Shown in pieces: positions 1 to 8,692 of a stretch of DNA of 64,000 bases. Each line of letters begins with the position of its first letter. Position 1 is the stretch's first letter. The stretch is from Brevibacillus aydinogluensis (lineage in GTDB: Bacteria > Bacillota > Bacilli > Brevibacillales > Brevibacillaceae), in NCBI RefSeq assembly GCF_031954365.1, contig NZ_JAUSVZ010000009.1; one strand, 5' to 3'. The notes below the pieces were generated by a model that had not been told where the DNA came from, ran no database searches, and was given only the letters and a program-made list of their open reading frames with translations. The translations under genes and the position numbers were made by a program.

Positions 1-4
1 CCCG

Positions 5-36
5 GGGCGACACTCAGGTGTGCGCCCTTTCTGTTT
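5..36 (+). terminator. Terminator of a gene upstream of the window
   Basis: GGGCGACAC (5-13) pairs with GTGTGCGCCC (18-27), with one bulged base and a TCAG loop, followed by the T-rich TTTCTGTTT. It faces right and probably ends a gene left of the window, by synteny perhaps a Liv-type binding protein. It could also attenuate readthrough into livH. Confidence 0.55.
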
Positions 37-223
37 GAGGAGTTGTCCAGTGCGCGGACAAGCCTTTCGCTGACGGTACGACCGCTCACACAAAGACAGC
101 GCGTCAGGCAAAAAAGCAGCGGTTGTCCCGACAGCCGCCGGGCGGCAAGTCGTTTTTTTGATCGCCGAATACAGAAAATTTACAATTACCGCAAGTTTAC
201 AAAGGAATGAGGGATGGGAAAGT

Positions 224-1177
224 ATGCTGCTCGACATTTTGCCTCAGGTGTTGGTTGACGGCTTGACGCTGGGCTTCATGTACGCCGTCGTTGCGCTCGG
301 CTACACCATGGTGTACGGGATTTTGGAGTTCATCAACTTCGCGCACGGTGAGATTTTCATGGTGGGCGCCTTTGTGGGGACGGAGGTCCTGCTGATTACG
401 GACGCCCTGGGGGCGCTTCAGGGGATGAATCCGTTTGTCGCACTGTTTATAACCCTGCTGATCGCGATGGCCATTACCGGAGCCCTCGGCGTCGGGATTG
501 AGCGGGTAGCCTACCGTCCGTTGCGCGGTGCGCCGCGGCTCGTTCCGCTGATTTCCGCGATCGGCGTGTCGTTCCTGCTGCAGGACCTCGTCCGGTTTAC
601 GGAAGCGATTGCCCGCAACGAATTTTATCTGAACAGTCCCATTCTTTTTTCAGGTTCCATCCCGTTGGGCAGCATCGCCGCGATTCCGACGAAGGCGTTG
701 ATCGTCATCGTGCTCGCCATTGTGATGATGATATCGCTGACCTTGTTCATCAACAAGACCAAGTGGGGTATCGCCATGCGGGCTGTTGCGCAGGACCAGT
801 CAACAGCGTCGCTGATGACCATTAACGTGGACAAAGTCATTATGCTTACCTTTTTGATCGGTTCCAGCCTGGGCGGCGCAACCGGGGTACTGTTCGCGCA
901 GAACTACGGCACGATTGACCCCTACATCGGCTTTATTCTCGGTCTCAAGGCGTTTACCGCAGCCGTTCTCGGCGGTATCGGCAACATCCGCGGCGCGATG
1001 GTGGGCGGTGTTCTGCTTGGCTTGCTGGAGTCCCTGTCCGGCGCGTACATGGGTCCGCTGACCGGCGGAGCGTTTGGCGCCGAGTACAAAGACGTGTTTG
1101 CGTTCAGCATTTTGATTCTCGTGCTTCTGTTCAAACCGGAAGGCCTGTTTGGCGAAGCCGTAAAAGAGAAAGTGTAG
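224..1177 (+). CDS. livH: Branched-chain amino acid ABC transporter permease LivH
   Basis: A permease of the hydrophobic amino acid (HAAT) ABC family, embedded in the cytoplasmic membrane. The 317-residue protein is a chain of hydrophobic segments with the LivH hallmark TMVYGILEFINFAHGE near the N-terminus and ERVAYRPLRGAPR around residue 90. It ends in the typical FKPEGLFG. I chose ATG 224 because GAGGG lies ten bases upstream and the product then begins MLLDILPQVL as in the family; a TTG at 158 would add 22 uncharacteristic residues. The next gene follows within ten bases, so this is the first gene of a livHMGF operon. No binding protein gene is seen before it in the window. Confidence 0.93.
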   Translation: MLLDILPQVLVDGLTLGFMYAVVALGYTMVYGILEFINFAHGEIFMVGAFVGTEVLLITDALGALQGMNPFVALFITLLIAMAITGALGVGIERVAYRPLRGAPRLVPLISAIGVSFLLQDLVRFTEAIARNEFYLNSPILFSGSIPLGSIAAIPTKALIVIVLAIVMMISLTLFINKTKWGIAMRAVAQDQSTASLMTINVDKVIMLTFLIGSSLGGATGVLFAQNYGTIDPYIGFILGLKAFTAAVLGGIGNIRGAMVGGVLLGLLESLSGAYMGPLTGGAFGAEYKDVFAFSILILVLLFKPEGLFGEAVKEKV

Positions 1178-1186
1178 GTGAAACGC

Positions 1187-2476
1187 ATGGCAAACATGGT
1201 ATGGAAGTCGTTCAAAGGGATTCCGCTTCCGGTTACGCTGATTTGGATCGCTGGCTTTTCGGCCGCACTGCACTTCTTGGACAAATCGGTCATCGCGTTT
1301 CTGGGAATCTTGTCCTCCATTGTTTTGATCTACTACACCAACGCCTCCAGCAAGGTCCGCATGCTCATCGGAGCACTGGTGCTGCTGGTCATCATTCCGC
1401 TGGTGGCGGGGGACAACCGCTACTACATGGAAGTGGCTTCGCAGGTGGGCATCTACGTGGCCATGGCGCTCGGCCTGAACATCGTGGTCGGATTTGCCGG
1501 ACTGCTTGACCTCGGCTACGTCGCCTTTTTCGCCGCCGGTGCGTACGCGTACGCGATTTTTTCCACGTCCCAGGCCAACCAGTTCATCCCCGGCGACCTG
1601 TTTCCGCTGTCGGGCGAGTGGTTCTGGCCGTTCCTCATCGTCGGCTTGATCGTGGCGGCAATCTTCGGGATATTGCTCGGTCTGCCGGTCTTGCGGGTAA
1701 AAGGGGACTACCTGGCCATTGTTACCCTGGGATTTGGCGAAATTATTCGGATTATTTTCAATAACCTGGACAAACCCATCAACATCACCAACGGCCCGCA
1801 GGGGATCACTCCGATCCCGCAGCCGGAATTGTTGGGAATGAAGATGGGCACGCCGTTCCACTTCTATTTTATCGTGTTAGTCGTCATCGCCTTTATCGTC
1901 CTGGCCAACTTCCGCTTTGAAAACTCGCGCATCGGCCGAGCCTGGATCGCGGTGCGGGAAGACGAACTGGCGGCCCAGTCCATGGGCATCTCCCTGCTGA
2001 ACACCAAGCTGGCCGCGTTTGCCACGGGCGCTTCCTTCGCCGGTGTGGTCGGCGTCATCTTTGCCGCCAAGCAGACGTTTATCGATCCGACCTCGTTTAC
2101 GCTGATGGAGTCGATCGGGATTCTCGTCATGGTCATCCTCGGCGGCAGCGGAAGCATCCCTGGCGTGGTATTGGGGGCGGCATTCGTCACGGTGCTGCAG
2201 GTGCAGCTGCTGAAAGAGCTCTCCAATTTCCTCCACTCGCTGCAACAGGCGGGCGTCATCAATCTGCCGAACCAGTTGGATCCGTCCAAGTTCCAGCGGT
2301 TGATCTTTGGCATCATGTTGATCCTCGTGGCGCTCTACCGTCCCAACGGTTTGATTCCGGCGAAGCGCAAGAAGACCGATCTCGACGCCATCCGGACAAG
2401 CAAATTGGGCGAAAACCGTCTGGGGATCCTGAGCAGGCTGGCGAAAGGCAAGCTGTCGCAGGGCAACCAGTCGTAG
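1187..2476 (+). CDS. livM: Branched-chain amino acid ABC transporter permease LivM
   Basis: Second membrane permease of the HAAT transporter, pairing with LivH. At 429 residues it is longer than the minimal family member because of extra N-terminal membrane segments. Family signatures are LNIVVGFAGLLDLGYVAFFAAGAY, here split as GLLDLGYVAFFAAGAYAY near residue 105, then LRVKGDYLAIVTLGFGEIIR and the EAA-like loop RAWIAVREDELAAQSMGI. The ATG at 1187 sits about seven bases after AGGTG. A GTG at 1178 abutting the livH stop is possible but overlaps that ribosome site. The close spacing to livH and livG indicates co-transcription. Confidence 0.92.
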   Translation: MANMVWKSFKGIPLPVTLIWIAGFSAALHFLDKSVIAFLGILSSIVLIYYTNASSKVRMLIGALVLLVIIPLVAGDNRYYMEVASQVGIYVAMALGLNIVVGFAGLLDLGYVAFFAAGAYAYAIFSTSQANQFIPGDLFPLSGEWFWPFLIVGLIVAAIFGILLGLPVLRVKGDYLAIVTLGFGEIIRIIFNNLDKPINITNGPQGITPIPQPELLGMKMGTPFHFYFIVLVVIAFIVLANFRFENSRIGRAWIAVREDELAAQSMGISLLNTKLAAFATGASFAGVVGVIFAAKQTFIDPTSFTLMESIGILVMVILGGSGSIPGVVLGAAFVTVLQVQLLKELSNFLHSLQQAGVINLPNQLDPSKFQRLIFGIMLILVALYRPNGLIPAKRKKTDLDAIRTSKLGENRLGILSRLAKGKLSQGNQS

Positions 2477-2498
2477 CGTACAAGGAGGGAGCATCATT

Positions 2499-3275
2499 AT
2501 GGCACTGTTGGAAGCAATCGGCTTGACAAAGCGCTTCGGCGGTCTGGTCGCCAATCAGGACGTCACCGTCAAGATTGAGAAGGGGACGATTACGGCGGTC
2601 ATTGGACCGAACGGGGCCGGGAAAACCACGTTTTTCAACATGATCACCGGCTTTTACGAGCCGGACGAGGGCGATGTCCTGCTGGACGGGAAAAGCATCA
2701 AGGGACTGCGGCCGGACCAGATTGCCGAGCGGGGCATCACCCGCACGTTCCAAAACATCCGCTTGTTCAAGCAGATGACCGCCTTGGAAAACGTGATGGT
2801 GGGTACGCACAGCCGGCTGACGGCAGGACTCTTGGGCATCCTGTTCAACGTCAAGCGGGTGCGCGAAGAGGAAGAGCGGGCCCGCGTCGAGGCCTATCAA
2901 CTCCTGGAATACGTCGGGATCGCCCACGTCGCCAACGAAGAGGCCGGCAGTCTGCCGTACGGCTTGCAGCGCCGCCTGGAGATCGCCCGCGCGCTGGCGA
3001 CCAATCCGCAAATCATTCTGCTGGACGAGCCGGCGGCGGGGATGAATCCGCGCGAAACGGCAGAGATGACGGAGTTTATCCGCCGGCTGAAAAACGAACT
3101 GGAACTGACCATCATCCTGATTGAACACGACATGAAGCTGGTCATGGGCCTGAGCGAATACATCCACGTGTTGGATTACGGACGCAAAATCGCCGAGGGA
3201 ACGCCGGAGCAAATCCGCAACAATCCCAGAGTCATCGAGGCGTACCTGGGCAAAAGCGCGTCGGAAGTGTCGTAA
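2499..3275 (+). CDS. livG: Branched-chain amino acid ABC transporter ATPase LivG
   Basis: One of two cytoplasmic ATPases energising the Liv importer. The 258-residue protein has Walker A GPNGAGKTT near residue 39, the family-specific GITRTFQNIRLF, the signature SLPYGLQRRLEIARAL and Walker B IILLDEPAAGMNP followed by the H-loop IEHDMKLVM. An excellent AAGGAGGG lies ten bases before ATG 2499. The C-terminal RVIEAYLG motif is characteristic of LivG. It sits between livM and livF in the usual order. Confidence 0.94.
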   Translation: MALLEAIGLTKRFGGLVANQDVTVKIEKGTITAVIGPNGAGKTTFFNMITGFYEPDEGDVLLDGKSIKGLRPDQIAERGITRTFQNIRLFKQMTALENVMVGTHSRLTAGLLGILFNVKRVREEEERARVEAYQLLEYVGIAHVANEEAGSLPYGLQRRLEIARALATNPQIILLDEPAAGMNPRETAEMTEFIRRLKNELELTIILIEHDMKLVMGLSEYIHVLDYGRKIAEGTPEQIRNNPRVIEAYLGKSASEVS

Positions 3276-3293
3276 GCGGGGGAGGAATCACAG

Positions 3294-4001
3294 ATGGCAT
3301 TGTTGGAACTGCATAACGTACACACCTATTACGGCGGCATCCACGCGTTAAAGGGGCTGAGCATCCAGGTCAACCAAGGGGAAGTGGTGACGCTGATCGG
3401 CTCCAACGGGGCAGGCAAGTCGACCACGCTGAAGACGATCTGCGGCCAGACGCGCGCACGGGAAGGCAAAATCCTCTTTGACGGCAAGGACATCACCCAA
3501 ATGCGCACGCATGAAATCGCCCTGCTGGGTATCGCCCACGTGCCGGAGGGGCGGCGCATTTTCCCCAAGCTGACCGTGCGGGAGAACCTGGAGATGGGCG
3601 CCTTCTCCGTAACGGACAAGAATCTGATCGAGGAAGGAATTGAGCGGGCATTTCGCTACTTTCCCCGGCTGAAAGAGCGGATCAACCAAAAGGGCGGCAC
3701 GATGTCCGGCGGGGAGCAGCAGATGCTGGCCATCGCACGCGGCCTGATGATGAAGCCGAAGATTTTGATGCTGGACGAGCCGTCCATGGGGCTGGCGCCG
3801 ATTCTGGTCGAACAGATTTTTGACATCATCACGGAGCTGAATAAGGAGGGCATGACGATCCTGCTCGTGGAGCAAAACGCCAACCAGGCGCTCTCCGTGG
3901 CCCATCGCGGCTACGTCATCCAGACGGGAGAGATCATCCTGCAGGATGAGGCGGCCACCCTGCTGGCAAACCCGCAGGTGCGGGAAGCGTACCTTGCATA
4001 G
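3294..4001 (+). CDS. livF: Branched-chain amino acid ABC transporter ATPase LivF
   Basis: Second ATPase of the Liv importer (235 residues). It carries Walker A GSNGAGKSTT, the LivF hallmark VPEGRRIFPKLTVRENL, signature MSGGEQQMLAIARGL and Walker B ILMLDEPSMGLAP, then VEQNANQAL. GGGGGAGGA precedes the ATG at good spacing. It is the last gene of the operon: a strong hairpin terminator begins nine bases after the stop. Specificity (leucine, isoleucine, valine or another amino acid) cannot be read from the ATPases. Confidence 0.94.
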   Translation: MALLELHNVHTYYGGIHALKGLSIQVNQGEVVTLIGSNGAGKSTTLKTICGQTRAREGKILFDGKDITQMRTHEIALLGIAHVPEGRRIFPKLTVRENLEMGAFSVTDKNLIEEGIERAFRYFPRLKERINQKGGTMSGGEQQMLAIARGLMMKPKILMLDEPSMGLAPILVEQIFDIITELNKEGMTILLVEQNANQALSVAHRGYVIQTGEIILQDEAATLLANPQVREAYLA

Positions 4002-4009
4002 AAGTGAAG

Positions 4010-4045
4010 CACCGATGGAGTCTAATGACTCCATCGGTGTTTTTT
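4010..4045 (+). terminator. Terminator of the first liv operon
   Basis: A 13-bp perfect stem, CACCGATGGAGTC with GACTCCATCGGTG, and a TAAT loop, followed directly by six T. A textbook intrinsic terminator just after livF. Confidence 0.93.
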
Positions 4046-4199
4046 GTAACGAAATGGAAATTTCTTCGTCTCCTCGTATAGACGCACAGGTTTGCAGGAC
4101 GATTCGACATCAGAGTTGGAACGTACCTCTCTGCAAACGATGTGAGTCGTGAGGAATATGGCTGTTCCAAAAACGGTCCACGCGAAAGGGTGCATGCCG

Positions 4200-4799
4200 A
4201 TGATGTACCAAAAAACCGTCATGTTGTCTGTGATAGCCGCTGCCAGTGTCGCTGTCGGCGGATACCTTTACGTAAATGCCAATCAACCTGCATCCGACCA
4301 GGCAACTCAATGGCAAGCAAACGTTCACGGGGCTGAACAAAAGGAGAAGGCGGGAACTGCGGTAGATGTAAGAGGAGATGTTAATGAGAGTTTTTCCAGT
4401 ATCGAACAGTTGAAGGACAACTCTCAATTGATTGCAGAGGTTGAAATTGAAAAGGCGGACAGCTTCCAATACAAACACGTTGTGTTTACGTTGAGTGAAG
4501 CGAAACTGCTGCATGTCTATAAAGGAGAGGTCCAAAACGGAGAAACCGTCAAGATTCTCGAAACCGGCGGATATAAGGATGGAAAGGAATACACGTTTGA
4601 AGGGAACAAGGCATTTACGGAAAAGGAGACGGCGATTGTCTTTTTGGAAAAGTACGAAGGGCCGATTGCTGATGACGCTTATGTAATAGCGGGAGTGTAT
4701 CAAGGGAAATTTGTAACAGACGGTCAGACAGTACAACCGCCCAATGGCGTAGAAAAGGGGCTGCAGGTAAAAACCATGGAAGAGTTGGGCTTGGAATAG
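4200..4799 (+). CDS. Exported protein of unknown function
   Basis: I do not recognise a named family. The 199-residue product starts with an uncleaved-looking signal anchor (TVMLSVIAAASVAVGGYLYV), then a polar Gln/Glu-rich linker. The soluble domain has alternating beta-like segments, including IAEVEIEKADSF, KLLHVYKG, GETVKILETGG and ETAIVFLEKYEG. This pattern of a transport-linked VYKG...GG...FL motif recurs in secreted Bacillales proteins of unknown role. ATG 4200 was chosen because AAAGGG lies nine bases upstream. ATG 4194 and GTG 4149 are alternatives that only lengthen the leader. Expression is monocistronic: a terminator precedes it and a hairpin follows. Confidence 0.72.
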   Translation: MMYQKTVMLSVIAAASVAVGGYLYVNANQPASDQATQWQANVHGAEQKEKAGTAVDVRGDVNESFSSIEQLKDNSQLIAEVEIEKADSFQYKHVVFTLSEAKLLHVYKGEVQNGETVKILETGGYKDGKEYTFEGNKAFTEKETAIVFLEKYEGPIADDAYVIAGVYQGKFVTDGQTVQPPNGVEKGLQVKTMEELGLE

Positions 4800-4812
4800 C
4801 ATGGTATCAGGC

Positions 4813-4839
4813 GGCCAGCCAGGTGAATACTGGTTGGCC
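4813..4839 (+). terminator. Hairpin after the exported protein gene
   Basis: GGCCAGCCAG and CTGGTTGGCC form a ten-base stem (one G-U) around GTGAATA. The following tract TTGTC is poor in T, so termination efficiency is uncertain. Confidence 0.5.
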
Positions 4840-4913
4840 TTGTCGGTGGAGGAGATGGATGCGGGGCTGCGGCTGCTATACGGAGTGTAAAAGCCGTACA
4901 TGCACTCCTGCAT

Positions 4914-4942
4914 TTGACAGAACTTACTGACAAGCGTAGAGT
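4914..4942 (+). promoter_or_regulatory. Candidate sigma-A promoter for azlCD
   Basis: TTGACA at 4914-4919 and TAGAGT at 4937-4942 are separated by 17 bp, 27 bp before the azlC start. The -35 is consensus, while the -10 matches four of six. Confidence 0.5.
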
Positions 4943-4968
4943 ATAGCAGTGTATGGAGGGGGAAGCGA

Positions 4969-5652
4969 GTGAACTCTGCGCGCACGTTGTTTGTCACAGG
5001 CATGATTCAAATTATCCCGGTCGCCGCCGCAGGGATCGTGGACGGGCTTGTGTTTGGCATCCTCGCCCGGCAGGCAGGTCTCGGCATCGCGGAAGCCTTG
5101 CTGTTTTCACTCCTCGTCAACGCAGGGTCGTCGCAGTTTGCCGCCGTCGGCCTGATCTCGCAGGGGATTGTGGGCTGGCCCATTCTGGTCTCCGCGGCTT
5201 TGCTGAACGCCCGTCACCTGCTGTACGGCCTGTCGCTCGGGCCCCACTTTCGCGGGACGCCACCGTGGAAGCTGTCGTTGATGGCGGCTGGCCTGAACGA
5301 CGAGACGTACGCCCTGACATCCACCTATCTGGCGTCCGGCCAAAAGCCCAGCCTCTCCTTTTTTGCCGGTGCGAGCGCGGTCGACTATCTGATCTGGAAC
5401 GCCAGCACGCTGGCCGGCGCCTGGTTTGGCGCGGTGTTTACGGAAACGGAGGCGTACGGCCTGGACTTTGCGTTTGTGGCCACGTTCCTTGGCTTTCTCG
5501 CAATTAATCTGCTCTCCCCGTTTCATGTGAAGGTGGCGGCCGGCGCTGCGGCTGTCGCCTGCCTCGCGTACTGGGGAGGCGGCGGGACGGCGGCGGTGAT
5601 TGCCGGAACGCTGACGGCAGTGGTGATGGGAGCGGTGATCCGTGAACGATAA
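4969..5652 (+). CDS. azlC: Branched-chain amino acid exporter, AzlC family
   Basis: Large subunit of the AzlCD (LIV-E) exporter in the cytoplasmic membrane. The 227-residue protein is almost entirely hydrophobic helices. It shows the AzlC features VDGLVFGILARQAGL, LVNAGSSQFAA and NARHLLYGLSLGPHF. Known members export leucine analogues or other branched-chain amino acids. GTG 4969 follows GGAGGGGG with proper spacing. The azlD start lies inside its last codons, so the two are translationally coupled. Close to an import operon, it could provide overflow export. Confidence 0.9.
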   Translation: MNSARTLFVTGMIQIIPVAAAGIVDGLVFGILARQAGLGIAEALLFSLLVNAGSSQFAAVGLISQGIVGWPILVSAALLNARHLLYGLSLGPHFRGTPPWKLSLMAAGLNDETYALTSTYLASGQKPSLSFFAGASAVDYLIWNASTLAGAWFGAVFTETEAYGLDFAFVATFLGFLAINLLSPFHVKVAAGAAAVACLAYWGGGGTAAVIAGTLTAVVMGAVIRER

Positions 5653-5956
5653 GGTGCTGCTGATCATTGTCTTGATGGCCGTGATTACCTATCTGACGCG
5701 GTTTCCCATGCTGCTGATCAGCTCGCGCTGGGAGATCCCCGACTGGCTCCGGCGCGGACTGGCCATGGTCCCGGTGGGGGTGTTCAGTTCGCTGACCGTG
5801 CCGCCCATTCTCTTTTATGGGAAAGACGGGCAGTGGAGTCCGGAGTACCTCGCGGCGGGGGTGGTTTCACTCGCCGTCGGCCTGTGGAGAAAGCAGGTCG
5901 TCTGGGCGCTGTTGGCCGGGGTGGGGGCGATTGTGCTGTGGCGGGCCCTTTTCTGA
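5642..5956 (+). CDS. azlD: Branched-chain amino acid exporter small subunit, AzlD family
   Basis: The 104-residue small membrane partner of AzlC. It has four hydrophobic helices and the typical N-terminal YLTRFPMLLI plus the RRGLAMVPVGVFSSLTVPPI segment. GTG 5642 overlaps the azlC end by 11 bases, which is how these pairs are usually coupled. A convergent terminator hairpin lies just downstream. Confidence 0.9.
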   Translation: MNDKVLLIIVLMAVITYLTRFPMLLISSRWEIPDWLRRGLAMVPVGVFSSLTVPPILFYGKDGQWSPEYLAAGVVSLAVGLWRKQVVWALLAGVGAIVLWRALF

Positions 5957-5974
5957 AGATCGGGAAGAGCGTGT

Positions 5975-6011
5975 AAAAAAAGGCGAGCTTGCGCATCAAT
6001 GCAGGCTCGCC
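5975..6011 (-). terminator. Terminator of the MFS gene, overlapping its stop codon
   Basis: On the minus strand GGCGAGC and GCTCGCC pair, with additional TGCA/TGCG pairing inside, then seven T. The hairpin includes the MFS stop codon. Confidence 0.85.
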
Positions 6012-7171
6012 AGTTGTTTTTTGCCGGCGTACAGCGCCATCATGCTGAACAGAACGGCCAGCGCGCCCGCGTAAAACGGGACGTGCGGCGAGTACCACTC
6101 GGCCAGCTTGCCCGCCAGCCAGGGCGCGATCGCGCCGCCGACAAAACGGACGAAGCTGTAGGCGGAAGACGCGACGGCACGCTCCACCGGCGCGACGTCC
6201 ATCACCGATGCGGTCAGGACGGTGTTGATAATGCCCAAAATCGCGCCGGCCAGGACGATAGCCAGCACCAGCGTCACTTGCGACGATACGCCCAATCCCA
6301 TGGCCGTCAGGTCTGCGGACAACAGCAGCAGCATGGCGAACAGCGTGGGGACGGACCCGCAGCGCTCCTGCAGTTTCGGCGCCACGATCACCGAGGTGAT
6401 GGCGAGCATCACGCCCCAGAAGAAAAACACGTATCCCAGGCTGTGTTCGTCCATGTGCAGCACAAACGGAGAAAACGCCAGCAGCGTAAAAAACCCGAAG
6501 TTGTACAGAAGCGCCGTCAGCGCCATGGTAAACAGGCCGCGGTGCCGCAACGCGCGGAACGGATCAAGGAGCGAGCTGCGCCGCTTCGGCTTGGGCACGT
6601 CGCTGAGCAGTACGAAGACAGCAAGCAGCGCGATCGCCATCAGCACGGCGACGCCGAAAAACGGCCCGCGCCAACTGATGCCCCCGAGCAGCCCGCCAAG
6701 CAGCGGCCCCACGGACATCCCCAGACCGATGGCCGCTTCGTACAGGACGATCGCTCCCGCTGTGCCGCCGCTGGCCACGCTGACAATCACCGCCAGGGCG
6801 GTGGAGATGAAAAAGGCGTTGCCCATTCCCCAGCCGGCGCGGAACCAGACGATCTGCATCACCGAGTCGGACATGCCGCCGAGAAAGGAAAACAGGATGA
6901 TGCCCGCCAGGCCGACCAGGAGCGTCGCCTTGGGTCCGATCCGGCTGGAGACCCATCCTGTGACCAGCATTGTCAAGCCGGTCATCAGCATGTAGCTGGT
7001 GAACAACAGGGATACTTCACTGGGCGTGGCATTCAGTTGGCTCGCAATCGCGGGCAGGATCGGGTCGACCAATCCGATCCCCATGAAAGCGACCACACAG
7101 GCAAACGCGACAGCCCAGGCTGATTTTGGCTGCTGCATGATGATGCGCCAGGCATGCGCGTGACTTTCCAT
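5996..7171 (-). CDS. MFS drug-efflux-type transporter
   Basis: A 391-residue major facilitator with about 12 membrane helices, probably a proton-coupled exporter. Near the N-terminus GLVDPILPAIASQL resembles DHA1 multidrug pumps. The loop between helices 2 and 3 carries GWVSSRIGPK, a variant of motif A. AAAGGAGG lies seven bases before the ATG. Its start shares one base with the stop of the upstream MerR gene (TAATG), so the two are coupled. The pairing resembles the B. subtilis YfmP-YfmO arrangement of a MerR regulator and an MFS pump. The substrate cannot be read from the sequence. Confidence 0.88.
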   Translation of the reverse strand: MESHAHAWRIIMQQPKSAWAVAFACVVAFMGIGLVDPILPAIASQLNATPSEVSLLFTSYMLMTGLTMLVTGWVSSRIGPKATLLVGLAGIILFSFLGGMSDSVMQIVWFRAGWGMGNAFFISTALAVIVSVASGGTAGAIVLYEAAIGLGMSVGPLLGGLLGGISWRGPFFGVAVLMAIALLAVFVLLSDVPKPKRRSSLLDPFRALRHRGLFTMALTALLYNFGFFTLLAFSPFVLHMDEHSLGYVFFFWGVMLAITSVIVAPKLQERCGSVPTLFAMLLLLSADLTAMGLGVSSQVTLVLAIVLAGAILGIINTVLTASVMDVAPVERAVASSAYSFVRFVGGAIAPWLAGKLAEWYSPHVPFYAGALAVLFSMMALYAGKKQLASLH

Positions 7172-7617
7172 TAGGAATCCTCCTTTTTGATTTCGATTTC
7201 TGTCTGCAGTTCCTGTTTTTTTCTGGCAATGCGGGTCAGCTTCTCATCGTAGTCGGCCAGCAGCTCCGAGAGTTTGTTCAGTTTGTCCTGCAGGAAGCCG
7301 CGCTTGGCCAGGAGCGTCCGTTCCAGTTCGGTCAGCAGGTTCAGCTTATCTTCGGTGGACACTTCCTGGTAATAGCCCTGCTTCAACAGCTCGTATTTGT
7401 GGGACAGGTCCATCATGTCCTTGATTTCCTGCAGCGACGCTCCCAACAGGTCGCGGGTGTTTTTGACGTGCAGGATGTGGGCGATGTCCTCATCCGTGTA
7501 CATGCGGTATCCGCTCTCCGTTCGCCCGGACGGATTGACCAGCCCTAATTCCTCGTAATAGCGAAGCGCTCTTTTCGTAAGGCCGGTTTTTTTGGCTGCC
7601 TCCTCAATGCGGTACAA
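7171..7617 (-). CDS. MerR family transcriptional regulator
   Basis: A 148-residue activator/repressor of the MerR family. The winged helix spans roughly residues 1-70 (YRIEEAAKKTGLTKRALRYY, then GYRMYTDEDIAHILHV). A long coiled-coil dimerisation helix follows and the tail is Lys/Glu-rich with no recognisable effector domain. I place the start at TTG 7617: GGGAGGG stands six bases upstream and the protein then starts at the canonical MYRIEEAA. ATG 7632 or further upstream would translate the ribosome site itself. It is co-transcribed with the MFS gene and likely controls its own promoter through the palindrome at 7681-7704. Confidence 0.86.
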   Translation of the reverse strand: MYRIEEAAKKTGLTKRALRYYEELGLVNPSGRTESGYRMYTDEDIAHILHVKNTRDLLGASLQEIKDMMDLSHKYELLKQGYYQEVSTEDKLNLLTELERTLLAKRGFLQDKLNKLSELLADYDEKLTRIARKKQELQTEIEIKKEDS

Positions 7618-7671
7618 CGGGCTCCCTCCCATACGCGTGTGTAATGGCACGACGACAAACAGACAAGGTTT

Positions 7672-7700
7672 ATGATACAAAACGGTAACGTTAACGTAAA
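7672..7700 (-). promoter_or_regulatory. Promoter of the MerR-MFS operon
   Basis: Read on the minus strand, TTTACG (7700-7695) and TATCAT (7677-7672) are 17 bp apart. The -35 lies inside the palindrome at 7681-7704, as expected of autoregulation. Confidence 0.5.
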
Positions 7701-7704
7701 CGTT
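7681..7704. promoter_or_regulatory. Palindromic operator, probably for the MerR regulator
   Basis: A 24-bp imperfect palindrome (10 of 12 positions symmetrical) with the perfect core ACGTTAACGT. It covers the spacer and -35 of the MerR promoter, the position at which MerR proteins bind. Confidence 0.6.
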
Positions 7705-7739
7705 ATTGTTTTCCGCTTATATGGGCCAGCCGCGTGCAC

Positions 7740-7776
7740 AAAAAAGCCCGGACCAGACCAAATGGCTGATCCGGGC
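7740..7776 (-). terminator. Terminator of the IclR gene
   Basis: On the minus strand GCCCGGA(T)CAG pairs with CTG(G)TCCGGGC around a short AT loop and is followed by a T run of at least six. It starts just after the IclR stop codon. Confidence 0.85.
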
Positions 7777-7792
7777 ACAGCATCGGCAGTGC

Positions 7793-8548
7793 TCACGGAC
7801 GGTACCCCAATTCTGCAGACATCTCTCGCACGGTCTCCAGCAGTTCCCTGAGGATCGCATCCTTCTGGGGAAGAACGCGGTCGGACGGGCCGATCACGCT
7901 GACCGATGCGGCTACTTCACCGGTGGAATCAAACAGCGGCGCCGCCATCCCGGTAACGCCCACGTTGCGCCGGTCGGAGCTGAATTCGTAGCCCCGTTCC
8001 CTGATCTCCTGCAGCGCCCGCTTGATCTCGTCGGCTGACGTGTACGAGTAGGGCGTGTATGTCCGGATTCCCTCCGCCAGCACCTCGTCCTGAAACGATT
8101 CCGGTTTGTAGGCCAACAGCACGCGGGACGCGGAGGTGGAATAAAGGGGGAAGCGGCGGTGCGTCTCGACCGTAAAGCGGATCGGGTGAGGCGAATCCAC
8201 CTTGGTGACGTAGATGGCGTCGGTGACGTCCTGCAGGCACAGCACGACCAGCTCCTGCGTGCGAGATACCAGGCGGTTGATATAGGGAGCGGCAAAGTCG
8301 ACGATGTCGTGGTTTTTCAGCACCTTGTTGCCCAGCTCCAGCAGCGTGTAGCCGAGTGTGTACTGCCTGGTTTTTTCGTTTTGGCGGATAAATCCTTCCG
8401 CCTCCAGCGTCGCCAGCAGCTTGTGCACCGCTCCCTTGGAGAGCTGCAGCCGCTTGCTCAATTCCGTCACGCCGAGCTCCTTGGGCGCGTCGAGGAAGAT
8501 TTTCAAGAGCCGGCAGCTGTTGCGTACGGAAGACAGAAAATGATCCAT
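7793..8548 (-). CDS. IclR family transcriptional regulator
   Basis: A 251-residue regulator. The N-terminal winged helix (about residues 5-65) contains LGVTELSKRLQLSKGAVHKLL. The C-terminal ligand-binding domain has the IclR features LCLQDVTDAIYVTKVDS, RFPLYSTSASRVLLA and GVTGMAAPLFD. ATG 8548 has GGAGGAG eight bases before it. An in-frame start at 8572 precedes that ribosome site and is less likely. It is divergent from the binding-protein gene at 8764, so it probably represses the uptake/peptidase operon via the inverted repeat at 8693-8719. The effector is presumably the transported compound or a breakdown product. Confidence 0.9.
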   Translation of the reverse strand: MDHFLSSVRNSCRLLKIFLDAPKELGVTELSKRLQLSKGAVHKLLATLEAEGFIRQNEKTRQYTLGYTLLELGNKVLKNHDIVDFAAPYINRLVSRTQELVVLCLQDVTDAIYVTKVDSPHPIRFTVETHRRFPLYSTSASRVLLAYKPESFQDEVLAEGIRTYTPYSYTSADEIKRALQEIRERGYEFSSDRRNVGVTGMAAPLFDSTGEVAASVSVIGPSDRVLPQKDAILRELLETVREMSAELGYRP

Positions 8549-8692
8549 GGATACGACTCCTCCAAAGCTCACATTTAGAATTAGTCTACCATAACCGGGA
8601 AGACTTTACGGTTCGAAAAGAGATAATCATCCCTTTACTCAGACTACCTTGAATTGTCAGTCTCCTTTATGATAGTATATCACTATAGTTCT

